Source: Saccoglossus kowalevskii (Eukaryota > Hemichordata > Enteropneusta > Harrimaniidae). From it: a DNA stretch of 21,331 bases. The DNA is taken from assembly GCF_000003605.2 (NCBI RefSeq), contig NW_003122908.1:339157-360487 (forward strand), written 5' to 3'. The translations under genes were made by a program, and so were the position numbers. The notes beneath the pieces were generated by a model. That model was given only the letters and a program-made list of their open reading frames with translations. It was not told where the DNA came from and did no database searches. Shown piece by piece: positions 1-11,200 of this stretch; within the stretch, counting starts at the first letter, position 1, and every line of letters starts with the position of its first letter.

Positions 1-285
1 AGCATAGGGGTGTCGGAATATAGGTGTGTAACCCCGAGGAGGGATGTGCCCCCCTCAGAAGGTAGAAATTTTGAAAAATGCAACCAAAATGAAGTCATTT
101 GTTGCATACTTAGGGATTTTCATTCTTGATCATTAAGAATACAGTACATGTACACAGAACCAAAGGCCTTACACACACGCTGGCTTTGATATAAGCCTAT
201 TATTGATATTTGGGTAAGTCTGGCAAGTGGAGGGGACAGTTGATATTGTGCCCCCCTGTCCCCCCCCATGATCGACGCCCCTGGT
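1..285. repeat. Probable interspersed repeat with C-run motifs
   Basis: The segment contains separate C-runs (near 50 and 240-270) and ends in ATCGACGCCCCTGG. On the other strand this reads as an AGGGGCGTCGAT-type start followed by G-runs, a style common among short interspersed elements of invertebrate genomes. Its other end may lie outside the window. No copy exists elsewhere in the window, so the call rests on sequence character alone. Confidence 0.4.
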
Positions 286-3200
286 AAATATTCAGATACC
301 ATATTAGCTGAATGGATGTAACCTACTGTCACAAGGTAAATCATACGGTGAGGTACTGTGGCGTGGTAGAATCGTCACACATAATACAGAAATACAACGG
401 CCAAAATAAAGTAGCGTCAAAGGATGGATTCTTTACCCCAAAATAGACAATAACTTATAGATATATTAGTACTGATATATGGTTATACACAGTAATGTCA
501 GAGTCGAATTTTGGGAGAGAACACGCACACCTGTAACAAACTTTCACGCACTTAAAGAAACACAAGTTCATGTGGTCAACCTAATATTTAACACAGGATA
601 ATCTAAAATAATATTTGTAATGCACATTGTAATATTTGACTATACATGATCAAAGCAATAATTACATTAATATTTAAATGCAAATAACCATGGTTAATGT
701 CCTAAATAAGTACATAATATCTAAATACAAGTAAATAATGTTTTACACTGTCATTGTAGACTATTAACATCAATCACTGTACCGTAACGACGAACGGAGT
801 AACGTAGAAATAACAAGGTCAAAGACTATTTTACTTAGCTTATTTAGTTGACCAATTTCCATTTAATGTCTCGATGATGGTTTGACAAATAAGGTACAGC
901 ACGGCTATGGAGACCCAGCGACCATGTAGGATACTATACCCAAAATATCAGGAACGGGCAGCAAACTTCTCAAGATGTTAACTATGGCAGGCAGCAGAGA
1001 GAAGTGATTCTTTTGTTTCACGCCATGTGGCAAGTTAATTTATTCAGGAAGGTTTCATTTTCAGATTGGTTAGCCACACTCATTAAATACAGACCCATAC
1101 AGTCAAATCTCTGGTCAAAATAATTAAACTTAATTAACAAACTGGCAAAATATACACGCCAACAATTCAAGTTAGATTACCTTTCACGATGCTGCTGAAT
1201 CTCAGAACATTATGGACAAGAATGGACATAGTGTGTAAGTAACATCAATAACTTCAGGATTTTTTTTATTACTCAGATATATAAATGGGAATTACGTTGA
1301 CAACAGCAACCAAACAGATGTCTGATTTAGGAATACCTATTACTCACGCCTAATGACTTATTAGTGTGCCACCTTCTGTATACAGAGATATAAGATTTTT
1401 AAATCCGATATAGTCATTACGAATATTTTATTCGAATACTGAATATTATGCTTTTCAATTTACAACTTATTTTCTAAAACAATTGGGGGGCAACAGTAAT
1501 AAAAGCAAATTGTGAAAGTGCATAAACTATTATATTTTGTTGAATATAATTGAATTATATTGAATTTTATTAATCCACATTGTGGTAGATCCCCATGCAA
1601 CCATACATGAGCTGGCACGTTTCTTGCATTACAGCTTCTAGTTACACTCACTCGATTTGCTCACCAATTTGCGCAGTGAAATATTCCCATTTGTTCTATG
1701 AAAACAATACATTTATTGCCGGTTTACAATTGAACAACGGATCCTGTGATCAAAAATTGTATAACATCGAAAATTAACTGAACATTGATAGTATGAAAAA
1801 TTAAATTTATAAATATAATAGTTTAACGTGAAGGGCTAGGCAGACTAATGGACACAAAATACTACACTAGAACACAGGCTAATTATTATCTGTTTTCTTT
1901 CCTTTTTTAAAGACACGTGGACTTATACCAACCAGTTGAGCAGGGTTTGCCAATTACTGAGCTGTTTTTATGATACTTGCTTTAAACAGAAATTATCAAA
2001 TTGTCTGCCAGTCTACCAGTATTGTATACTATTCTCTTTAACTATGTCGTTAAAAAACAACTTCCGTCAGTTCAATTTGCAATGTTTGTCGTCATACACT
2101 GGTCTTACCAAATAAGCATCGGACATGCTGTTATAACAATAGCGATAACGATAGATGTAAAAGGACGTTCAGTTCTATCAAACATCCCTGTGAAAGCTTG
2201 TTTTGTTTCTTTGACATAATAATTTCAATTGCCATAAATTCCATCTATTTATATGTCTGATACAATGCAATCATAATACTGTGTCGAATGCGATTTCCGT
2301 CTAGCTGAATCGCGAAACATACATATACTATTCAAAAGATGTCCTCGAAATACGTCACAAAACGACTGGATACCACTTTTGCGTAGTGTTTAACAACGGG
2401 GTGTGCAAATATTGATTTTTCGACACAAATTACATCAGCAATCCATATTTTGGGTTTCATGAGTAGACAAAAAGTGATATACAAATGTGTTTGTAGCTAA
2501 CATCATACTTCAATAAATCTATAGAACCATCGAGATGTTGGTATTTCTCCATGTGTGTAAAGATGCGTTAGTTAACTGCAACAACTCGCGCAACTGTACT
2601 GTACTGTAGATTGTTATTTAGTTACATTGGCCCTAGATTCTACATCTTATCACGTGTTATCGACATTTAGTACACTGTGACTTGTAATGTGATATGCAAG
2701 GTCACGCAAACAATAATCTCATTTTTCAATCACGGAAATGGCATTGCAGTCATAACACAAATCAATTCTTACAAAAAAAATAAATTACTTCTTTGTTAAT
2801 TTTCACATAATTGTTACGGTGAATCATTTGTGGGTTACTCTGACACATTTATATTTTGTTCGATTGAGGAAGTAAATGTGGTCGGTCTACATCGTGTATG
2901 GTGTCCGATTCGTACATACATATTTTTACAATATTTGTTACTCCAAAACAAACCTACCGCACGAATCGTTGCGTGGAATATTTGGATATGCCTGTTTTCC
3001 TGGTCCTTAACTTAGATGAAAAAATTTACGAATTTATGACATTCTCCGAACAAAATATCATTTTACACTGAGGCCCGAAATTGTGCAATAAATAGAGTGA
3101 ATTGCGATTGGCAATTGGTTATGTTGTGGTGTTCGCTTTAAAGTCATGTTCCGCTGTTCCAAATTAATACATGCGAGCAGCGCTGTGCGGTGCTTTTGTA

Positions 3201-4969
3201 GTGATGTCTAACAGTCTAAATAGTCTAATACGTCTTAACGTATCCAATAAACATTGACATGTTTCACATCGTTTTCACAGGTTGTTTTTATTAACCTTAC
3301 TTAACGACAAGTGTACTTAGACAATACGATGGAATAATAGTGTTAAGGTAGAAGCCTACTCATAATTTTTGACAAAATTGGTCATAAATCGCATGACAAT
3401 GTTCATTAGTTTATTATGTACAATCATGAAGCTAATGTCCCATGGTACAATGAAATAGCATTATTTTGTGTGCTACAGTTTAGCTTTTTGAGAAAAGTGT
3501 CCTAATATTTCTTGAAAATTGCTATAGAACACAATTGCAAGAAACATTGCATTTTTAACACTTTTTAAAACCTAGATTTTTCAAATAATTACTCCAAAAA
3601 GTACTCCATTATTAACAATATGTGATTTTTCAGCGTATGTCACCAGACTAGATTTTGAGATATTGCATTATTTCTCTGCCGTAGAAACCTGTGGTAAAAG
3701 TGTCATTTATAATAGTGTCAAAATGGCGACTTTCCACTAAAATACAACCATCAATTTCTCGAAAAAAAGGCTGGTGCCCCTCAACATTGTTTAGGCCAAT
3801 ATCCTTATATTGCCTTGGAGTACAGTTTATTGCAAAATGAACAAATTCGGAGTATTTTATTTTATTAGTAAGCTTCTAATTCAACAAACAATGACAACTG
3901 TGAACCTAGGAAACTGCGTCGTAATTTCTGTTGGATGAAGAGACCACGGCTTAACAAATGTGCGTTTAAGGGAACATATGCATGTTTAGTTGAGATCTGT
4001 CAATCAATGTCATCGTTGATGTAGGGGACTACAATCGTTGCGTAACTGCCGTTTAAGTTTATCTGTACTTTATAGAAATTAGGGTTCAAGTATATATAGT
4101 AGGTTACAGCGGCGTAATAATAATCGGTAGGGATTCTCTCCCGTTAGAACACTGTCTATGCAACTTTCTGGTAAAAAACTGTTTTTGTTTAACACCTGTT
4201 AACTTTTAAATAAGTGCACTCGGTTGAACATGCCATCAAAATACCAATCACATACATTTCCAGGTCGCATTTTTGTTTGCATTTTTGCAGGAATTAATGT
4301 CTGGCAGCTATTATACACTGACTGTTAGCTTGACATGTGCCTGATGTCTCAATATAAATCAATGACGTGTCAAACTGAAAACGGTTTTTGAAAAATATTT
4401 CAAAACTATGATGTGCGTGTTTCAAATTGTGATCTTGAGTGTATGTATTGTGAGTTCTTTTGTCTGTCTGTCTCTGACAAACTTCACTTTTGTAATTGTT
4501 TTTGTTTCCTTTCAAATTACGTTCCATTTTATTAACAAGCAATAATGTTGGAATTCGTCGGGAACCGAGACATGAAACGAGAATAGTAGGACATTAAACC
4601 ATATCCAATAATCTCGTTAAACAGCCAGACAAAGAATTAAATAATTTGTTGGTGATATTAGTTTTATGTCATTCAAGTAGGTTTAACAATAGTCAGTACG
4701 TGACGTGGGTTTTCCATAAAAAGCTGACGGGTTCCAAACATTCCACCACTTGTGCGCAGGAGAGCAGAACTGTGACTCGTCCACTACGGTAGGTTAATAT
4801 TACCACGTATTTATTTGAATGTGTCTATTCTGTCCACACAAAAAAAAAGTGCTTCACTTTGAGATCATTCCTAAACCACTATAGTAATCATTTGACTATA
4901 ATGTGAATTGTTTGAGATTTTGCGCGAATAGAGGGGAATATGGACTAAAGATTAATTTTCCAAAGATTT
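286..4969. other. Intergenic region, no gene recognised
   Basis: AT-rich sequence with only short open frames (up to about 80 codons) that show no splice-consistent or family-like content. About 3350-3870 has a distinctive A/T-run-rich character and could be an old repeat, but there is no second copy here to confirm it. A short TCTG run sits near 4460-4475. Confidence 0.6.
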
Positions 4970-5112
4970 AAGCGCGTCTGATTGCTGGCGGCCTTTTCGC
5001 GGTTTTCGGTTTGATTGCGTTTCCAATTTCATTCGTTACTGTTATTGTTCAAACGCGCCTAAGTTCAGAAACAAACGTCAGTCAGTAAGTAATAGTCGAC
5101 TGTATTTATAAT
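4970..5112 (+). promoter_or_regulatory. Putative promoter region of the sulfatase-like gene
   Basis: Between about 4971 and 5060 CpG dinucleotides cluster (GCGCG, GGCGGCC, CGCGG), in contrast to the AT-rich flanks. A TATA-like TATTTATAA lies at 5103-5111, 110 nt before the ATG. It would place a start site near 5135 and give a short unspliced leader. Alternatively, GTAAGT at 5085 and a CAG ending at 5190 could bound a 106-nt intron behind an untranslated exon. The sequence does not decide between the two. Confidence 0.35.
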
Positions 5113-5220
5113 CGGTGATATACTCTTGAATGCGTTAGCTAATTCCAGGGCAATGCGTTAATAATCTTATATATGTTGTCATTATCCCAGGTACCTAATT
5201 GCAAAGAAATATTTACCGAA

Positions 5221-5277
5221 ATGAAAGTCTTAGGTCTGTTCATTGCAATATACTGCAGTGCATTCAGTGTGGCTGCT
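5221..5277 (+). CDS. Exon 1: start codon and signal peptide
   Basis: The 19 codons read MKVLGLFIAIYCSAFSVAA, a short Lys-containing n-region, a hydrophobic core and an A-A cleavage site. The donor GTAAGT follows in phase 0. The ATG has G at -3. The product should enter the secretory pathway. The next exon begins NNGKG, so cleavage probably falls at or next to the exon junction. Confidence 0.85.
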
Positions 5278-8200
5278 GTAAGTATCATTTAAATCGTGCT
5301 TTAAAAGAAAACACAAATCGATTTTTAAAAAAAAAACTGCTTGCTTAGGAAAAGACCGTCTCCCTAATATGAGTATTTTTCATGTTACAAAAAGTTAAAT
5401 ATCTATTTGACACGCTTATTTCTTAGCTTCAAATTGTTGAACATCAGAGTGAATATTTTTAGTACTAACGAGAGAGTGTTGGCGTTCGCTGAAGTTTACC
5501 AAAAGCAAAATTGTATTACAGGATTTCAATTGACAACCACGCTAGATAATAATTTTGCTATTCACTATATTTGATGGAAATTGTTTGTATGAAATAGTAG
5601 TTAGGCCAGGGAAATCTACCACCTCTCGCTCGAGGAAAAATTATCATAATTATAATAGTTCTTTCATTAGTTATTTCATTGATTTATTATTATGGCATGG
5701 CCAGATGCAAAATCATTTTGGATGAATATTCTTAAATTTATTTTTGAATGGAAAACTTTTTGTTTAACATCTCTGTAATTATGTGATCAGTGTATTTTGG
5801 AAAGTCACAGTAATTGTGTAGACATTATCATAAAATTGGTGTGAATTTATTTATCATGTTTCATAATTTGGATGACATTCATTCACAAAACTCATATCAT
5901 AAACGATAAACTCAACTGTAATTTTTCTGATTGTATTGTATATAGTTTATTTTCATTTTCAAAATCCAATACTTTTATGTTCTGACGCACGTGAATGTGA
6001 CGCTGAAGATAGCTCTTTTACATGTCATTAATTGCAAATAAACAATTAACCTTATTAATTGGATTCAAAATAATTGTGTAAATGAAAGTTGTATTCCCAT
6101 TTTCTATGATCCGCACAGTTCATGGGAAGTCTCATTCAAAACATTCTTGTAATCGAATTTAGACTTTCCCCTTAAAAGTCAGGCAAGTATGTCTTTGAGT
6201 TGTTGCAACATTACAAATGATGCTTGATTTGGTGATTAAAAATCACCAGACATGTCAAGGTTCCAGTATTCCAGGAAATGATTTTATTATTTGTTATGGT
6301 TATCACAATAATCATTTAGAGTGTCCTGCATATAATGTAAAATATTTTGAAAAGTTGCATTTCTTTGTGTTTGATAAATGCTATGTTTTTTTTTATTTCC
6401 TTGTTCGTAACAATCTAGGAGTAGACGTCAAGCGTTAGGAATCCGCAGTGATTTAACTTTACCGAGGAAAATAAAAATGATTTCCATAAAAATTGCAATC
6501 ATGATAGACGGCTCAATATGTTTTGTTAACTGGATATGTTTACAGACGAAAATTCACAAGTTACATTTTGCTTCCCTCTAGACTATAATTATCATTCTAG
6601 TTATCTTTTGAGGGTACATGGAGAATAAAAAAAACACTCATGGTCGAAATAATATTTTTAGATTTAGAATTATAGTGCTCAATGATGTATAATCAATTTT
6701 ATTTTTGTTCGTCGCATTTAATAAATGTTTACTATCCACTTCACGATACGATACTTTCAGTGCACATTACGTAATGGCCGCAATTTATTTGATGTTTAAT
6801 TAGCTCAGGGGAGTGCAAAGTTGTCAGAATATCAAAATTCACTGTAAGTAAATAAATACACGTTTGAGTAAACAATTTGTGAATCAAATTATATCAGATG
6901 ATGATCGTCTATGAAGTTGTTGGAAATTATATTTGCATATATCGTAATACAGTTAAAATGTTTTGTTCGAAGTATTTCAAAATGTATCATTCCGACGTAA
7001 CTGCACTTATACGGGGATGAATATGTCACTTTCCAAATGTTTAAATGCATAAACTAAGTATATAACGTATACAATGTACATTCAACTATTCTCAGTTGAG
7101 TTATTCGGAATAATTTTGTTTTGTGTGACACGTGTTATAACGCGCATGCATAGTCTATCCGGGAAAGCTTAGATAGAATTGTAATACTATTTCTGTCTCT
7201 GATTGTCACGTATTTCTGTGTAGATTTGTATACATTTGCGTTAGTATGATTCTGAGTTAATCTTCATTGAACTAATTAATAGAGGATGTTGTTATAGTAT
7301 GTACAAAGTAAATGTATTACTTTTAATTAATACGTGGTTAGTACAAATGAACAGTAGATATCCAAATATAATTGCTGCATTTAGTAAAGCATGTTATTGG
7401 AGATACGGACAGGATGCATGGTTTTCTAGGAATTGACACGTCTATAATGTGCATGAAAGAGCTCTACACAAGTATTTTGCCTCTCATAATAATGTATGAT
7501 AACAACTATAGCTCAATAAATGTTTTCCTACTCACCCAGTAGTTGTATGTGAAGGATATGCCGAAAGTTCTGTGGACTCTTTTATAGTTCAACAACGCAC
7601 TTTTCCCGAAATGACATTTCTCCAAATTAGTACAGGACTTATATTTTTTATGAAATCCGCAGCATTTTCTAGACGCGAGAAAATCAGGTTTACCTGTGTT
7701 AATTGGTGAATGATTTCGGATTTAGTAACCCAGCTTATACTAAAAAGCGGTTCTAAATGCGCGGACCTCGTAAAATATATTCGCATGGAGTGGTTGTTGA
7801 CTGATCTCACGAATTCTTCATTTCCAAAAGGAAATGCATGGCAAACCAACGGACAACTACACTCAATCGAGTTATGTTGATTAAGAGACAACCAATCACA
7901 TCTATAAGCCGGTAGTGCTGAGTCAACCTGTTATATAGACTGTTAAATGAAATATAGTTCACATAAATATAACGAGCATACGAGCATTCGAATCCACGAC
8001 CAAGTTAGAGCAATTGGCGATCAATATGCGATGTTTGACATGTTATGCCACGTAATACGTAATACAGTGTATATTTCTGCATTAACTAAATTGTATTTTT
8101 CAACTATAAAGGTGTAATGATATTGGCAAATTGGGTTTAGAAGGTAGAATCTATCCGACTTGTTCCCTGTTTTTCTTCCGTTTCTTCTTTGCTCTCTCGG

Positions 8201-11200
8201 AGAAAATGAAACATTGCGACATATGCCACTATATTAATGTCTCCGATCTTCACTTTTTTTATTCGAAGAGTTATGAATGTTTAATATTGGTGATGCATTA
8301 ATCACGTAAAAGGGTGCTTGGCGCCGCGGCGGCGGTTTGTTTCTATTACAAAAATGTTACAAATAGATTGACACATTGTTCTCTTTGTGTCATCTATTGG
8401 TGCAATACAATAATAAATACCCGTAGAATTCCAACGTAACATTTAATTACTCTCTTTATTATGTATATGCCATTGTGCATAAAAGCTACTGTTATATTTC
8501 GGCGTTTAATGTTAAGCTGATGTATTGACGGGAAAACGGGCGCCAGATTATTGGAACCGTGTCTACACTTGCGAAGTCGACCTTTGCAAATAAGTTTAGT
8601 TTTTGCGACAACTGTTGGAGCCGTCTCACACGTGGCACTTTCTGCAACTGGGGACTATGAGCGTCAGTCCGGTGAGAGGGTCGAGAAGAAAGTGCTTATG
8701 TTCACCTTAAACGTTTATGTGCCGGTCAGACAAGAACATCGAAATGACTTGTCTGCCAACTCATCTGTCCAATCGACAGGCGAATCTATTATCTTCAATT
8801 TTTGTGACATATTAGAAGAACGTGGAAATTAAAATATTAATAATAAATTAACAGACCGCAAACTTGAGCAATTATTATCTTGAGTAATTTAGGACATGTG
8901 TGTCTGTTTGTCTTCTGTATTGCCTTTTATTCTAATACCCATATTTCTATAGACATCGCTCTTCTTCTACCAAAGTCGATAATTCAACGATTGCTACTGT
9001 TTTGATTTTAATATTTTATATGTTCCGCAAATAGTTTCCAACAAATAATGCTCCATTCATGTCATCGTGCACGTTTTCCATTGTGATTAATTATTTATTG
9101 TCTGTTGTTTGTTTGTTTGTGTCAACGCGTTCATTGATTGGAATACATTCTCCACGTTTATCAAAATATAATAAACATTAAGCATAATGTAGTTGAGAAG
9201 AAAATAAAAGGTTCATGTCATTTTAGAGAGCAAAATTTGTAGATATTGAAAAAGAAAATAAACTAAAAATATATATTGCTTTCGTTGCCCAGTATACACA
9301 ATATGTTCGTCTATTGTAATTATGTAGAATAATGGCAAAGGACATACTCATAGTAATGGCCAAGGACACGAATCACATGGACAGGGAAATGGCAATGGAC
9401 ACGACCCGAATTTCACTGGAGCACAGTGTACGTATGAAGGTAAGTTGGTTTATTTATACATCTGCAAACAGTTTATAGTCACTGTAAACTATTTCACGAT
9501 CATCATTACGTGCACTGTTACAACTACACTGTCGATATTTCCAACATAAACGACTTGTATTATTATTATTATAATGTATTATTATACACACCACATGCGT
9601 GTATGTATATATATCAGATGGCCAGGAAATATGCGCATACTGAATTATGATTACGTTTTAATATTTTATAATAACTTAGTTTGATATTCAATTTCGATAA
9701 AAACAATATTATCTTCAAGATAAGCACGTTTTCAATAATTGCAATATTTTGTTTTTCAAGCAAATTGAAAAACATTGGATTTATATTCGGTATTTCGTAC
9801 AGATAATTTGTTTAAGTGCACGAAACTTTTTCATCATGGATGGATGTTGCTTACATTGTTTGTTTTGGTCTCTCGTTGTTTTGTGTGTGTTTTAACCTAG
9901 AACATCGGGAGTGGTCATGCACACTCATATAGGTACTGCAATATAATAATATCACCCGCAACTGTGTAATAACTGGTAATAAATCTAAATAGTCTAATCT
10001 AATTGACCGAGATCTTCTTTGGTTTTCGATACAGATGGCAGACCTAACATAGTCATGTTTGTGGCCGATGATTTTGGTGAGTCCACTTTTCAACATACTT
10101 TTAACGATACATATCACATGATCTAAAGTTATTTTGTTCTGTACTGAGAGGAGATTTCTTTACTTATCGTCTGTGTTGTCTATTTACTTCGCAGGTCGCT
10201 GGGGTGAAGATATCATGGATGACGTCATTCCTAACATTATACGCATGGGCTCAGAGGGCGTCATTTTGGATAATTCGTACGTTCTCCCCACAAGTTCGCC
10301 GTAAGTGTTGGATAATTCCATCTTTTCGTGGTCAAAGACCGCCATGAGACCATTTATTATTTCTCTGTATTTTTTAGTCTAAAATGTGACGCGACTTAAG
10401 TTATATAAATGGTTAATTAGTCTGATTTTCACTCTAAAACGTTTACTACGTTTACAGTACGAGATCAGCCTTATTGACTGGATACATGCCACACAGAACT
10501 GGAATGCAGGTAAGCATATATTTTTATCACTACATAATTTAAGAGCTATTGCAATTCAACTGAAATCGACAATATTTAAAGTTGTCGGCCACAATAGAGA
10601 TTCGTATATTAAAAATTTAAAAACAAACTAGTATAACACATTTTTATTTTCAGTTTCATACTATATACCCGAGTGAAGGTTACGGCTTACCGATAAATTT
10701 TGAAATTCTGCCCCAGAAATTGAAAGAGCTGTGTTATACCACCTATGCCATTGGCAAGTAAGTATATAGTGCAAGAATGTGGATGCCTTATGCTACGTCA
10801 CAGAATTACTTGTTTTACTGAAAATTAAGACTATATTGCATACACCACCATATGCCATCACGATCGCAATATAGTTGTGTGCGTTTTCTACTACAACCTC
10901 CGTTCGTATTTCGACTTTATCAAATGAATGTTAAGAGTATGTTGAACTATATTCACAATTAACCGTACGGTGCAATGTTGATTTACCACTCGTCATCATA
11001 AAGATCTTAGACGTACTTGGCCGTCGAGATCTCGATGAAAAAGACAGAGTCACGATATTTGTTTTTGCTCCTCAAATAGTAAGTCTCACCACCATTGCTT
11101 GTACTGTTCCCCTGACCTATGCAACAGTGGGATTTGTAATAGAGAGCGCAATGAATGGCAAGAATATAATGCTCTTCGTGTGGCAAACACAAGTCTCGAG

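Noticed and set aside
7589-7891. 100-codon open frame on the - strand in intron 1
   Set aside because: No recognisable domain, no splice context and no neighbouring coding signal; likely chance.
7981-8000. TTCGAATCC resembling a tRNA B box
   Set aside because: No matching A box, acceptor stem or anticodon arm upstream; not a tRNA gene.
8551-8832. Open frame of about 93 codons in intron 1
   Set aside because: No good start codon, no family similarity that I recognise, and no splice pair compatible with flanking exons; kept only as part of the CpG-rich patch.
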